NCBI GenBank assembly: GCA_964579245.1
Contig: CAZOFY010000004.1
Location: 8,305-72,304 of the forward strand
Direction of reading: 5' to 3'
DNA: 64,000 nucleotides
DNA from: Firm-13 sp964579245
Lineage (GTDB): Bacteria; Bacillota; Clostridia; Saccharofermentanales; Saccharofermentanaceae
Of the stretch, positions 8,844-18,037 are shown piece after piece. The notes under the pieces were generated by a model. The model did no database searches. It was not told the DNA's origin and saw only the letters and a list, made by a program, of their open reading frames with translations. Position numbers and translations under genes: made by a program. Within the stretch, counting starts at the first letter, position 1. Each line of letters starts with the position of its first letter.

Positions 8844-9811
8844 TGGATATTTCCTTTATTATCGCCACGTTTATCGCGTCGGCCATCGCATATAGTGTCT
8901 CCCTTTTATTCGGAACGCTTGGCGAGCTTCTTACCGAGCGGGCAGGCAACGTGAATCTTGGTGTGGAGGGTATGATGCTGCTGGGTGGGGCCTGCGGCTA
9001 TGTGGCTGCGGTTAAATCGGATAATCTTATTGTGGCGATTGTTGCCGCTTCACTCGGTGCGGCAGGAGGGGCTCTTTTATATGCCGTCCTGACCGTCACT
9101 CTCCGGGCGAATCAGAATGTTTCCGGACTTGCACTGACAACCTTTGGTGCAGGCCTGGCGAACACACTGGGAAGTACGGCCGCCAACACCAATACACCAC
9201 AGCACATAACCGACTTCTTTTCCTGGCATCCGTTCGAACTTGCACAAGCGGGCAATCCGTTTTTGAAGTTCATCAATGTCGCTTTTCTGTCCCATGATGT
9301 CATCGTTTATATTTCTATCATTATTGCCGTTCTCCTCTACTTTTTTCTTTTCAAAACGAAAGAAGGATTATCGATCCGAATGGTCGGGGAGAATCCCGCA
9401 GCAGCAGACGCGGCAGGAATTTCCGTGACGAGGATTAAATATATTTACATCCTTCTCGGGGGAATCCTTTGCGGCCTCGGGGGGCTCTATATACCTCTTG
9501 TTCTTCAGAAAACATGGCATGCCGACATTACGGCCGGCAAGGGATGGATCGTAGTCGCTCTGGTTATTTTTGTCCGCTGGCATCCGTTGAAGGCAATAGC
9601 CGGAGCGCTTGTTTTCGGTGCCTTGTCGATAGTAGGGCTTACAATACAGCAGTTCCCGGCGCTTTCCTCGATTTTTATTTTCAATCAATATATTATGGTT
9701 ATGTATCCTTATATTCTTACCGTGATTGTTTTAGTTATCACGTATGCAAGAAGAAAAGCATGGCGAGGACCGAACGCAATCGGCGTGGCATATTTCCGCG
9801 AGGAGCGGTAG
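8843..9811 (+). CDS. Nucleoside-type ABC transporter permease 2
   Basis: Second membrane subunit (322 residues) of the importer, similar to NupQ/YufQ. It has the hallmark GELLTERAGNVNLGVEGMM region near residue 27 and the coupling region MVGENPAAADAAGISV at about 178. Its ATG overlaps the stop of permease 1 by one base (TAATG), after AAAGGAGGG. It ends the xpt/BMP/ABC operon; an extended -10 promoter for the next operon lies 4-12 bases past its stop. No clear terminator lies between, so read-through into cdaA is possible. Confidence 0.92.
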   Translation: MDISFIIATFIASAIAYSVSLLFGTLGELLTERAGNVNLGVEGMMLLGGACGYVAAVKSDNLIVAIVAASLGAAGGALLYAVLTVTLRANQNVSGLALTTFGAGLANTLGSTAANTNTPQHITDFFSWHPFELAQAGNPFLKFINVAFLSHDVIVYISIIIAVLLYFFLFKTKEGLSIRMVGENPAAADAAGISVTRIKYIYILLGGILCGLGGLYIPLVLQKTWHADITAGKGWIVVALVIFVRWHPLKAIAGALVFGALSIVGLTIQQFPALSSIFIFNQYIMVMYPYILTVIVLVITYARRKAWRGPNAIGVAYFREER

Positions 9812-9814
9812 ATA

Positions 9815-9823
9815 TGCTATAAT
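9815..9823 (+). promoter_or_regulatory. Extended -10 promoter before cdaA
   Basis: TGCTATAAT, an extended -10 element with a perfect hexamer at 9818-9823 and no good -35. It is placed to start transcription about 25 bases before the cdaA start codon, with AAGGAGG between. Confidence 0.55.
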
Positions 9824-9853
9824 GTATCAAGAAAAAAATAAGGAGGACGCTCA

Positions 9854-11422
9854 TTGGACAACGGCGTGATATCACCAATCGTTGATTTTATTCGCGAATT
9901 ATTCGCCGGCTTGAGTAGCGGACTTCTTTTTTTCGGGGGTCCGGCGGATATTGTTCGCTATGTCGTAGATATTCTGCTGATTACTTTCGTGATTTATTAT
10001 CTTCTTCTGGTTTTGCGTGAGACGAGGGCATGGCAGCTGTTGAAGGGTGCGCTTCTCATTGTTCTGATTACGTTGATCTGCGGTGTGTTTGGATTGGAAA
10101 TGGTCCGGTTTATCTTTGATAAGATCCTTTATGTTGTTGCGGTTGCGTTTGTTGTTATTTTCCAGCCGGAATTGCGCCGCGCCTTGGAGACTGTCGGATT
10201 GAAATCTTTTTCTCCGCTTTCGCAGGCCTTTACATCCGATTATCAGGACGCGCAGCACCAGCTGTCTGACATGATCGATGAGATGGCTGAAGCATGCGAC
10301 AAGATGGCAAAGACATACACAGGAGCGCTGATCATTTTTGAACGCAATTCAAGACTGTCTGAATTGACAAACCAGGAGAATGCCGTAAAGCTTGACTCTG
10401 CCGTTTCGACTAATATGCTGATGTCCATTTTTTATAAGGGATCACCTCTTCATGACGGAGCGATTCTGATCCGGGACGGAAGGATCGTAGCCGCGCGTTG
10501 TCATGTCCCGCTGGCTGACAACTACCACGTCCGAGAAGATCTTGGCACCCGCCACAGAGCGGCTGTCGGAGCAAGTGAACTTGGAGATGCTATTGCCGTG
10601 GCGATTTCTGAGGAGCGGGGAACGATTTCTGTTGCGCTTGACGGAACTCTGTATCAGATGCAGGGGATGGAGGATCTTCGAAGTAATCTTAAATATCTTC
10701 TCGGAGTCTCCGGAGAGCCTGTCTCACTCGGTCAAAGAATACGTTCCCGCTATACTAATCGTAAGCGCAGGGTTAAATCTGCGGTTGCAAAAGCCAAGCG
10801 CGAAGCGACAATATCGAAGGATATGACAACAAGTACAGCCACTGTATCAACATCAGTAGCCGTTACCGGGACGGCTGCTGCCGATCGTTTGAATACAGTT
10901 ATACCGGAAACGAGTCTATCCGGCAAAGAGACAAAGCAAGAGAAAGAATGCCTGATTGACCAGGATAAGAAGAAATGCATCAATCCGAAATCAGGGATCG
11001 CTCCGATCTCTAAGCGGAAAACATCCACCACGGCAACCTACCAACGGGTTCTGATGTTTGCCGCTTCTTTCTTTGTTTCGCTTTGTTTATGGCTTTACAT
11101 CCAGATCACAGGAAATCCGATTGCCGAGAAGATAGTTACCGTTCGGGTTGAGAGTGTGAATGCTGAGATGTTGTCTGAGCGGGGACTCGATGCGTATTTT
11201 CCAGTTACGACTGTCAGCATTGAGGTTGTTGGAAGAAAATCAACAATCGATAAATTTGATAACGAAGACATATCTGCCTATGTGGACTTTTCAGATGTTG
11301 ATCAATCAGGCGTAACGGAAATGGAAATTAAGACATCATCCGGGATATCTGAGTATTTTCGAGTCCAATCACAGAACAAAGAGAAGATTTCTGTAGTCAT
11401 TAATAAAAAAGATAGTGAATAG
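9854..11422 (+). CDS. cdaA: Diadenylate cyclase fused to a YbbR domain (CdaA-CdaR fusion)
   Basis: Membrane diadenylate cyclase making c-di-AMP from two ATP, joined to its usual regulator. Residues 1-290 are CdaA: three membrane segments in the first ~110 residues, then the DAC domain with both catalytic motifs intact, DGA at 201-203 and RHR at 233-235 (in GTRHRAA). Residues about 295-395 are a basic and Ser/Thr-rich linker. A membrane segment at about 399-418 is followed by one YbbR domain (starts NPIAEKIVTVRVE, includes ISAYVDFSDV). In most Firmicutes cdaA and cdaR are separate adjacent genes and CdaR has several YbbR repeats; here one chain carries both, with a single repeat. The start is TTG after AAGGAGG. 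glmM follows at once, as in the standard cdaA-cdaR-glmM operon. Confidence 0.9.
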   Translation: MDNGVISPIVDFIRELFAGLSSGLLFFGGPADIVRYVVDILLITFVIYYLLLVLRETRAWQLLKGALLIVLITLICGVFGLEMVRFIFDKILYVVAVAFVVIFQPELRRALETVGLKSFSPLSQAFTSDYQDAQHQLSDMIDEMAEACDKMAKTYTGALIIFERNSRLSELTNQENAVKLDSAVSTNMLMSIFYKGSPLHDGAILIRDGRIVAARCHVPLADNYHVREDLGTRHRAAVGASELGDAIAVAISEERGTISVALDGTLYQMQGMEDLRSNLKYLLGVSGEPVSLGQRIRSRYTNRKRRVKSAVAKAKREATISKDMTTSTATVSTSVAVTGTAAADRLNTVIPETSLSGKETKQEKECLIDQDKKKCINPKSGIAPISKRKTSTTATYQRVLMFAASFFVSLCLWLYIQITGNPIAEKIVTVRVESVNAEMLSERGLDAYFPVTTVSIEVVGRKSTIDKFDNEDISAYVDFSDVDQSGVTEMEIKTSSGISEYFRVQSQNKEKISVVINKKDSE

Positions 11423-11452
11423 ATCCGGCAGTGATTGAATTATGGAGGAGCT

Positions 11453-12805
11453 ATGAGTAGATTATTTGGAACAGATGGTGTTCGGGGTGTGGCAAATCGT
11501 GATTTGACTCCGGATCTTGCGTACAAGCTTGGATATGCCGGTGCAATGGTGCTTGCGGGCGAGACAAGTCACAAGCCGACCATATTGATTGGGTCTGATA
11601 CAAGAATTTCGTGTGACATGCTTGAGGCAGCGTTAACGGCGGGTATTTGTGCGGCCGGAGCGGACGTCATGCAATGCGGAGTGGTACCCACTCCGGCTGT
11701 CGCATATCTGACTATAAAATACAAGTGCGATGCCGGGGTAGTGATCTCAGCATCGCATAACTCTTTTGAGTATAACGGGATTAAGTTTTTCTCGGCGGAA
11801 GGATTTAAGCTTCCTGACAGTACGGAGGATAAGATTGAGGCTCTCGTGCAAGCCTACGCTGAGAATAATTGGAACAGACCTGAAGGAGTGACGGTAGGAA
11901 GAAGGGTTTATAAACCAGAAGCATGTCATGAATATGTAGAGCATCTGAAGCGTCGTATGAGTGTCGATCTTTCCTCCATGAGAATCGCTCTGGACTGTGC
12001 GAACGGTGCCTCGAGCGCTCTTGCTCCCGGACTATTCTCGGATTTGGGAGCTGAAGTAATCACCATCGGGAATCAACCTGACGGTGTCAATATCAATGCC
12101 AATTGCGGATCCACACATCTTACCTGCCTGCAAGAGCTTACGGTACGTGAAAAATGCGACATCGGACTCGCTTTTGACGGAGACGCCGACAGACTCCTCA
12201 TTGTCAATGAGAATGGTCAACTGGTAGACGGGGATGCTATTCTTGCGATTATCGGTATGGATATGAAGCAGAGCAATGAGCTTAACAAGAATACAATCGT
12301 CGTCACTGTCATGAGTAACCTCGGTTTGGACATCATGACGTCCCAAAACGGACTTAACCTCTCGAAAACAAAGGTCGGAGACAGGTACGTTCTGGAAGAC
12401 ATGCTTGCAAACGGATACAATCTCGGCGGAGAACAATCCGGACATGTCATTCTTCTGGACCATAGCACCACAGGTGACGGCATGCTGACGGCTCTCGCTT
12501 TTCTTCGCGTCCTGACTCGCAGAAAAGAGAAGGTGTCAGAGATTGCTAAAATTATACACGTATTACCTCAAGTCCTTCGTCCGGCTCGCCTGACGGAAGA
12601 CAAAAAAGCCCCGGCTATGGCAGATGAATATATTCAATCGGAAATTGCAAGAATGGAGTCGATTCTCGACGGCAAGGGCAGAATCCTTGTAAGACCATCG
12701 GGCACTGAACCAATGATCCGGGTCATGATCGAGGGTGAGGATTACAGCCAGATTGAGAAGATGGCCGATAGCATAGTGGAGTTGATTACAACTCGCCACG
12801 GCTAA
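11453..12805 (+). CDS. glmM: Phosphoglucosamine mutase
   Basis: Interconverts glucosamine-6-phosphate and glucosamine-1-phosphate on the way to UDP-N-acetylglucosamine; in several Firmicutes it also binds and restrains CdaA. The 450-residue protein has the family order: RLFGTDGVRG at the N-terminus, the phosphoserine loop ISASHN with the catalytic serine at residue 101, the Mg-binding DGDADR, and the C-terminal phosphate-binding RPSGTEP. The ATG at 11453 follows GGAGGA; an in-frame TTG at 11435 has none. It lies 30 bases after the cyclase fusion and 25 before glmS. Confidence 0.96.
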   Translation: MSRLFGTDGVRGVANRDLTPDLAYKLGYAGAMVLAGETSHKPTILIGSDTRISCDMLEAALTAGICAAGADVMQCGVVPTPAVAYLTIKYKCDAGVVISASHNSFEYNGIKFFSAEGFKLPDSTEDKIEALVQAYAENNWNRPEGVTVGRRVYKPEACHEYVEHLKRRMSVDLSSMRIALDCANGASSALAPGLFSDLGAEVITIGNQPDGVNINANCGSTHLTCLQELTVREKCDIGLAFDGDADRLLIVNENGQLVDGDAILAIIGMDMKQSNELNKNTIVVTVMSNLGLDIMTSQNGLNLSKTKVGDRYVLEDMLANGYNLGGEQSGHVILLDHSTTGDGMLTALAFLRVLTRRKEKVSEIAKIIHVLPQVLRPARLTEDKKAPAMADEYIQSEIARMESILDGKGRILVRPSGTEPMIRVMIEGEDYSQIEKMADSIVELITTRHG

Positions 12806-12830
12806 TCATTTCATACGTCGGAGGACCATT

Positions 12831-14699
12831 ATGTGCGGAATTGTCGGTTATGTGGGAGAGAAGCAAGCTCTCCCGATCCTTATAAATGGACTCAAAAAAT
12901 TAGAATACAGAGGCTATGATTCGGCAGGTGTGGCGTTCATCGAGGATGAGGAATTAAGAATCGTCAAGAAATGCGGAAGGCTCAACGTACTCGAGAGTGT
13001 TCTGCTCGAATCACATTATCTGGATGAAGAGAAGCAGGGAGAACGTTCCCCTATCCGGATTGGCATCGGTCATACCAGATGGGCCACACACGGAGCACCG
13101 AGTGATGAGAATTCGCACCCGCATTATTCGGGCAGCGGACGTATCTGCGTTGTTCACAACGGTATTATCGAGAATTATATGGAGCTGAGAGAGCTGCTTC
13201 GCCAGAAGGGATATGCATTTGTGTCTGAAACCGATTCTGAGGTATTGGCACAACTGATTGAGTTTCATTATTCCTCAGGCAGCAGCAGCGGAGACTTGTT
13301 TGCTGCCGTACAGACGGCCTTGCACGAGGTTGAGGGCTCCTACGGTCTGGGTGTTCTATGTGCGGATTACCCGGATATGATGATTGCTGCCAGAAAAGAC
13401 AGTCCCCTGGTTATCGGCTTAGGAAATCATGAGAATCTCATTGCATCCGATATCCCTGCGTTGCTTTCTTACACCCGGGAGGCATTAATCTTAGAGGACC
13501 GGGAAATAGCGATCCTGACTAAGGAAGATGTCAAGGTGTACGACTTTCATGCCGTTCGTGTCGAGCGTGACCCGATTTATATCGACTGGGATGCCGAGGC
13601 TGCCGAGAAGGGCGGCTTTGAGCATTTTATGATGAAGGAGATCAATGAAGAGCCCAAAGCTCTTCAGAATACGATTGCTCCTAAGATTCGTGGCGGAGAA
13701 ATCGTTATGGAAGGGTTTCCGTTCACAAAAGAGGATCTGCAAAAAGCGAAGAGTATCTTTATCGTTGCCTGCGGAACGGCATTCTATGCCGGAAATGTCG
13801 GTAAGTATGTGATCGAAAAACTCTGCCGTATTCCTGTTATTACGGATGTTGCGTCGGAATTTCGCTATCGGAATCCCATTATTGACGACAGTTCAATCGT
13901 TATTATCATCAGCCAATCCGGTGAGACTCTGGATACGCTTGCCGCTATGCGCGAAGCGAAGAGACGCGGCGCCAGGACGATGGCAATCGTTAACGTTGTA
14001 GGGAGCTCGATCGCAAGGGAGGCGGATTATGTTGTGTATACAGCCGCCGGACCTGAAATTGCCGTCGCATCAACCAAAGCTTATAATACACAGGTCGCAT
14101 CGCTTAATCTCCTGGCGGTTAAAATGGCATACATGCTGGGTACCATCGATCAGGATCAATATTTGTCATACCAACAGGCAATGCTGGAAATACCGGAAAA
14201 GGTGAAGAAAGTCCTAGACATGCAAGAGGACATTCAGCGATTTGCCTCCCTGCACTTCAATGCCGAGAGCATATTCTTCATCGGACGCGGGCTTGATTAC
14301 GCCCTTTCGATGGAGGCTTCACTAAAACTGAAGGAGATTTCCTATATCCACTCGGAGGCTTATCCCGGCGGAGAGCTGAAGCACGGGACGATCGCTTTGA
14401 TCGAAAAAGGCACCCTGGTCGTATGTCCTCTGACACAGGATGCATTAATCGATAAAATGCTTTCGAATATTCAAGAGGTAAAGGCGAGGGGAGCGGTTAT
14501 CCTCGGTATCTGCACCGAAAAACAGCCCAAGGTGGCCGAAGTGTGTGACCAGGTCTTTATCATACCGGATATCGATCCTCTGTTCGCACCATGTGTGGCT
14601 GTTACACCATGTCAGATATTCGCCTATTACATGGCCGTGTACAAGGGATGCGATGTCGATAAACCGAGAAATCTGGCAAAAAGTGTTACCGTGGAATGA
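12831..14699 (+). CDS. glmS: Glutamine-fructose-6-phosphate aminotransferase (isomerizing)
   Basis: Makes glucosamine-6-phosphate from fructose-6-phosphate and glutamine, the entry step to amino-sugar synthesis. The 622-residue protein starts MCGIVGYVG, so the nucleophile is Cys2 after removal of Met; the glutaminase domain (about 1-240) is followed by two SIS sugar-isomerase domains (SQSGETLDTLAAM at about 365, and EASLKLKEISYIHSEAYPGG at about 500). The end has the canonical KSVTVE tail. CGGAGGA precedes the ATG. Only 25 bases separate it from glmM, so there is no room for the glmS ribozyme known upstream of this gene in many Firmicutes. Its stop abuts the stop of the convergent ppk2. Confidence 0.97.
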   Translation: MCGIVGYVGEKQALPILINGLKKLEYRGYDSAGVAFIEDEELRIVKKCGRLNVLESVLLESHYLDEEKQGERSPIRIGIGHTRWATHGAPSDENSHPHYSGSGRICVVHNGIIENYMELRELLRQKGYAFVSETDSEVLAQLIEFHYSSGSSSGDLFAAVQTALHEVEGSYGLGVLCADYPDMMIAARKDSPLVIGLGNHENLIASDIPALLSYTREALILEDREIAILTKEDVKVYDFHAVRVERDPIYIDWDAEAAEKGGFEHFMMKEINEEPKALQNTIAPKIRGGEIVMEGFPFTKEDLQKAKSIFIVACGTAFYAGNVGKYVIEKLCRIPVITDVASEFRYRNPIIDDSSIVIIISQSGETLDTLAAMREAKRRGARTMAIVNVVGSSIAREADYVVYTAAGPEIAVASTKAYNTQVASLNLLAVKMAYMLGTIDQDQYLSYQQAMLEIPEKVKKVLDMQEDIQRFASLHFNAESIFFIGRGLDYALSMEASLKLKEISYIHSEAYPGGELKHGTIALIEKGTLVVCPLTQDALIDKMLSNIQEVKARGAVILGICTEKQPKVAEVCDQVFIIPDIDPLFAPCVAVTPCQIFAYYMAVYKGCDVDKPRNLAKSVTVE

Positions 14700-15566
14700 T
14701 CAACTCTTCTCTAATTCAATCTTACAGTTCTCGAGCATAGCCTTCTGCTCCTCAGAAAGCTCAGGGTATTTCGGGTCCAAATCCTTGAGTGTCTTCAGAA
14801 GGATCTCGCTTACCAGAGCGCGGGCAAACCATTTTTCATCAGCGGGGACCACATACCAGGGCGCGAACTTTGTCGCTGTTTCCCGGATCATGTCCTCGAA
14901 GGCCTCCTGGTACTCATCCCATTTTTCCCTCTCTTCCAAATCTCCGGCGCTGAACTTCCAATTCTTCGCCGGTTCATTGATTCGAGAGAGGAATCGCTTC
15001 TTTTGTTCTTCCTTTGAAACGTGCAGAAAGATTTTAACGGGAATGATTCCATTCTCGAAAAGATATCGCTCAAAATCGTTAATCTGACGATATCTCTTGT
15101 CCCAAATCTGGTCGCCTTTCGCATTTTCGGGCAAGGGAAGCTTGCTTGGAAGATTATGAACCTTTGCAACAAGGACATCTTCATAATGTGACCGATTAAA
15201 GATGCCGAGGGTTCCTCTGGCAGGCAGAGCCTTGGCAATGCGCCATAGGTAATCATGATCCAGTTCTTCCGTCGACGGAGCCTTAAAGCATACGACAGAA
15301 CAGCCTTGTGGATTTATTCCACTTGCCACATGCTTTATCGTTCCGTCCTTGCCGGCGGCATCCATCGCCTGAATGATCAGAAGAATGGCCCGCGTGTTCT
15401 CTGCGTACAGCTTGTCCTGAAGCTTTGTGATGTCCTCAATGTTCTCCTTCATTTCCTCTTCCACAGCCGGTCGATCGCTCTCTGAATACTTCAGAGTATC
15501 ATTACACTTGATATCCGATAGCTTGAAGCCTTTTCCGTTTTGAAAACAGAACTTATCAATCTTCAT
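14700..15566 (-). CDS. ppk2: Polyphosphate kinase 2 family protein
   Basis: A PPK2-family phosphotransferase of about 288 residues, moving phosphate between polyphosphate and nucleotides in the cytosol. The P-loop is AMDAAGKDGTIKHV, followed by the family's PQGCSVVCFKAPS and the lid/Walker B region GTLGIFNRSHYEDVL. The start at 15566 (MKIDKF) is preferred because GGGAGG lies 7 bases before it; a longer frame begins at 15584 without a ribosome binding site. It faces glmS tail to tail with zero bases between the stops. Whether it prefers AMP, ADP or GDP cannot be read from the sequence. Confidence 0.88.
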   Translation of the reverse strand: MKIDKFCFQNGKGFKLSDIKCNDTLKYSESDRPAVEEEMKENIEDITKLQDKLYAENTRAILLIIQAMDAAGKDGTIKHVASGINPQGCSVVCFKAPSTEELDHDYLWRIAKALPARGTLGIFNRSHYEDVLVAKVHNLPSKLPLPENAKGDQIWDKRYRQINDFERYLFENGIIPVKIFLHVSKEEQKKRFLSRINEPAKNWKFSAGDLEEREKWDEYQEAFEDMIRETATKFAPWYVVPADEKWFARALVSEILLKTLKDLDPKYPELSEEQKAMLENCKIELEKS

Positions 15567-15630
15567 AAAAAATCCTCCCGACATTTCGTTATTTCCATTC
15601 TAGCTTTTCCCGGCCTAATATGCAAAAGAA

Positions 15631-15659
15631 TTGACATTTTCTTTGATCTGTTATATAAG
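15631..15659 (+). promoter_or_regulatory. Promoter of the GntR regulator gene
   Basis: TTGACA at 15631-15636, a 17-base spacer and TATAAG at 15654-15659: nearly consensus sigma-A promoter in the divergent ppk2/gntR interval. Confidence 0.75.
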
Positions 15660-15670
15660 AAGTATAACAG
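15648..15670. promoter_or_regulatory. Operator palindrome over the -10 element
   Basis: Perfect inverted repeat CTGTTATA (15648-15655) / TATAACAG (15663-15670) with 7 bases between. It overlaps the -10 hexamer and the transcription start of the gntR gene, the expected place for an autorepressor site. GntR proteins of the YtrA group bind AT-rich dyads of this sort. Confidence 0.7.
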
Positions 15671-15697
15671 CGGTTGATAGGCAATGAGGAGACAGGC

Positions 15698-16093
15698 ATG
15701 CTGATAACAGTCGATTTTGTTAGTGAGACCCCCATCTATATTCAGATCTACGAACAGATCGTCATGGCAATCTCTACCGGCGACTTGATTCCCGGTGAGA
15801 GTTTACCCTCTGTCCGTCGTCTTTCGCAGGAAATCGGCGTCAATATTCATACAGTCAATAAAACGTATGCGATTCTTAGGGATGAAGGCTATATCAACAT
15901 GACTCGCCGTTCCGGAGCAGAGGTGTCCAGCACTGTTCCAGACAAGACATTTCTCATTCCGACATTGTCGGATCGTCTCCGTCAACTTTCGGCGCAAGCC
16001 TCCGTTCACGGAATCGACCGTAACGAGTTTTTGCATTTAGCTGAGCAGGCATATCTTGATGCCATTCGAAAAGATGAGAGGGATATTGAATGA
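15698..16093 (+). CDS. GntR family regulator, YtrA type
   Basis: A short GntR regulator of 131 residues. The N-terminal winged helix has the standard PIYIQIYEQIVMAISTGDL start and the recognition part LPSVRRLSQEIGVNIHTVNKTY; the short C-terminal tail without a large effector domain is typical of the YtrA group. The ATG at 15698 follows GAGGAGA; an in-frame TTG at 15674 is less likely. It overlaps the next gene by 4 bases (ATGA), so the two are translationally coupled. It probably represses its own operon through the palindrome at 15648-15670. Confidence 0.88.
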   Translation: MLITVDFVSETPIYIQIYEQIVMAISTGDLIPGESLPSVRRLSQEIGVNIHTVNKTYAILRDEGYINMTRRSGAEVSSTVPDKTFLIPTLSDRLRQLSAQASVHGIDRNEFLHLAEQAYLDAIRKDERDIE

Positions 16094-17277
16094 ACGACAC
16101 GGAATTATCATATTTATGGATGTTCGCCATAGGAGAAATATCTTGTCTCTTTGCAGCAATAGTCATTACTCTGATTCCGGTCATCACTCGTAAGGATTTG
16201 TTTTTTGGTGTCCGCATTCCTGAGTCGGAGGCAAGAGATCCGGAGGTGATTCACCTCCGAAGGAAGTATTCCCTTTGGATGAGTCTTTGTTCCATAATCA
16301 CTCTTTTGGCAGGTGTAATCCTCTTTCTTAGTAAGCCGCAGTGGGTATTTCTCTTGGTTATGTATCAGCCATTTGTTCTTTTTCTGGCACAGTTTTTAGT
16401 GTATCTTACGTGTTGGAGGCGTGCCCTGCAAATCAAGCAGGAGAAACAGTGGAAGGTAGGATTTGTGGGTATTTCCAACACGAATCTGCCTTCCGGCAAG
16501 GGCAGGCTCAAGGACATGCCGTATTTCTGGTACGTTATTTGTACCGTATTGTGTGTTCTAGGAATCCTTTTCGGTCTATATATGTATCCGAAGCTTCCGG
16601 ATGTTTTGGTGAAGCATTGGGATATCAACATGAAACCGGACGCATGGGACAACAAGTCAATCGGCACGGTCATCGCTTTACCGCTTGTCTCATTCGGAAT
16701 GGTCATACTGATGTTTGTTTCCAACGCGTCCTTGTATTATACAAAGCTGCAAGTGTCGCTGACGAATCCCGTCCTGTCCTTCGCACAGCATCGTATGTAC
16801 CGTCGATTGATGACGCATGCGCTTGGACTGGATACGTTATTAATCACAGTCTTATTTCTAGCAATGCTACCCATGAGCTTCAATATTTACGTACCGGACT
16901 CTACTCTCATGATGGCTTGTATTTTTCTCTTCACCATCCTGATGCTGATACCGCCGATCTATGTTTCAATCAAGGCGGGTCAGGCAGGCTCCAAATTAAA
17001 GCCTGTCTTATCAGAAACAGAAAAAAAGGCGGCTGAACAGTATCATGAGAAAACCTCGCTACTAAATCTCATCGACAGGGGAGATGACAAGCTGTGGATG
17101 CTTGGACTGTTTTACTATAATCCGAATGATCCCAGCATACTGATTGAGGATCGATTCGGTAGCAACGGGGGCTTGAACTACGCGCGTCCGGCGGCAAAAG
17201 CCCTTGCTGTTTTTTTTCTGATCCTGATTGTCGCAACCTATGTATATTCCACTTGGATTTTCTTAACCGTACCGTAA
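16090..17277 (+). CDS. DUF1648 domain membrane protein
   Basis: A 395-residue multispanning membrane protein. The DUF1648 signature is at about residues 170-195 (KLPDVLVKHWDINMKPD then AWDNK), between membrane segments; the C-terminal part (about residues 325-395: WMLGLFYYNPNDPSIL and the following ED-RFG) resembles DUF5808. Proteins of this kind often sit behind a YtrA-type GntR gene, as here, in loci responding to envelope stress or peptide antibiotics, but no biochemical role is established. It overlaps the regulator gene by 4 bases. Confidence 0.75.
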   Translation: MNDTELSYLWMFAIGEISCLFAAIVITLIPVITRKDLFFGVRIPESEARDPEVIHLRRKYSLWMSLCSIITLLAGVILFLSKPQWVFLLVMYQPFVLFLAQFLVYLTCWRRALQIKQEKQWKVGFVGISNTNLPSGKGRLKDMPYFWYVICTVLCVLGILFGLYMYPKLPDVLVKHWDINMKPDAWDNKSIGTVIALPLVSFGMVILMFVSNASLYYTKLQVSLTNPVLSFAQHRMYRRLMTHALGLDTLLITVLFLAMLPMSFNIYVPDSTLMMACIFLFTILMLIPPIYVSIKAGQAGSKLKPVLSETEKKAAEQYHEKTSLLNLIDRGDDKLWMLGLFYYNPNDPSILIEDRFGSNGGLNYARPAAKALAVFFLILIVATYVYSTWIFLTVP

Positions 17278-17361
17278 TACTGCGGCTGGAATTTTTTATA
17301 TACAAAGCCTTCAAAACTGATAAAATATTTTCATACATTGTTTTGGGAAAGAGGTGTCAGT

Positions 17362-18036
17362 ATGATAGAAGGACTTAAAACGAAGAATCTACTCGACCTG
17401 GAGAAAACGATAGCCAAGGATATTTTTGACGGCACGCAGTACGCTTGGGAGATCCTTCCCAAGATAAAAGACTTTATTATCTCGCTTGGAGAGAAGTTGG
17501 ATAAGGAGATATTTGATAAAGTCGGCGAGGACGTCTGGATTGCGAAGAGTGCCCGCGTTTTCCCTTCGGCCTATATCGCAGGCCCATGCATCATCGATGA
17601 AGGAGCCGAGATACGTCACTGTGCTTTTATCCGAGGGAGTGCGATTATAGGCAAGAATTCCGTAGTCGGCAACTCAACGGAACTGAAAAATGTCATTCTT
17701 TTCGATCATGTTCAGGTGCCTCATTATAATTATGTTGGAGACTCGGTCCTCGGATATAAGGCTCACCTCGGAGCCGGGGCTATTACCTCGAATGTCAAGG
17801 CAGACCGTAAGCCGACAATGGTTCACCTTGGCTCGGAGACTTTGGAAACGGGAATGAAGAAGTTTGGCGCTATCATCGGAGATCATGTAGAGATCGGATG
17901 CAACAGTGTATTGAATCCGGCATCTGTTATTGGAAGATCTTCGATTATCTACCCGCTGTCGATGGTAAGGGGCTATGTTCCTCCGGACAGTATCTATAAG
18001 AAGCAGGGTGAGATAGCACAGAAAAGAGAGTCCTAA
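17362..18036 (+). CDS. Left-handed beta-helix acyltransferase-like protein (GlmU C-terminal type)
   Basis: A 224-residue protein made mostly of hexapeptide repeats (residues about 60-215: VFPSAYIAGPCIIDEGAEI, then ... IGKNSVVGNSTELKN), the fold of GlmU-type acyl- or nucleotidyltransferases. It resembles the stand-alone proteins usually annotated as UDP-N-acetylglucosamine pyrophosphorylase-related; the N-terminal nucleotidyltransferase domain of GlmU is missing, so that activity is not supported. GAGGTG precedes the ATG at 17362; a longer in-frame ATG at 17338 has no ribosome binding site. It is followed by a terminator shared with the convergent HEAT-repeat gene. Confidence 0.75.
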   Translation: MIEGLKTKNLLDLEKTIAKDIFDGTQYAWEILPKIKDFIISLGEKLDKEIFDKVGEDVWIAKSARVFPSAYIAGPCIIDEGAEIRHCAFIRGSAIIGKNSVVGNSTELKNVILFDHVQVPHYNYVGDSVLGYKAHLGAGAITSNVKADRKPTMVHLGSETLETGMKKFGAIIGDHVEIGCNSVLNPASVIGRSSIIYPLSMVRGYVPPDSIYKKQGEIAQKRES

Positions 18037-18037
18037 T

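Noticed and set aside
12806..12830. glmS ribozyme
   Set aside because: Only 25 bases separate glmM and glmS, far too short.
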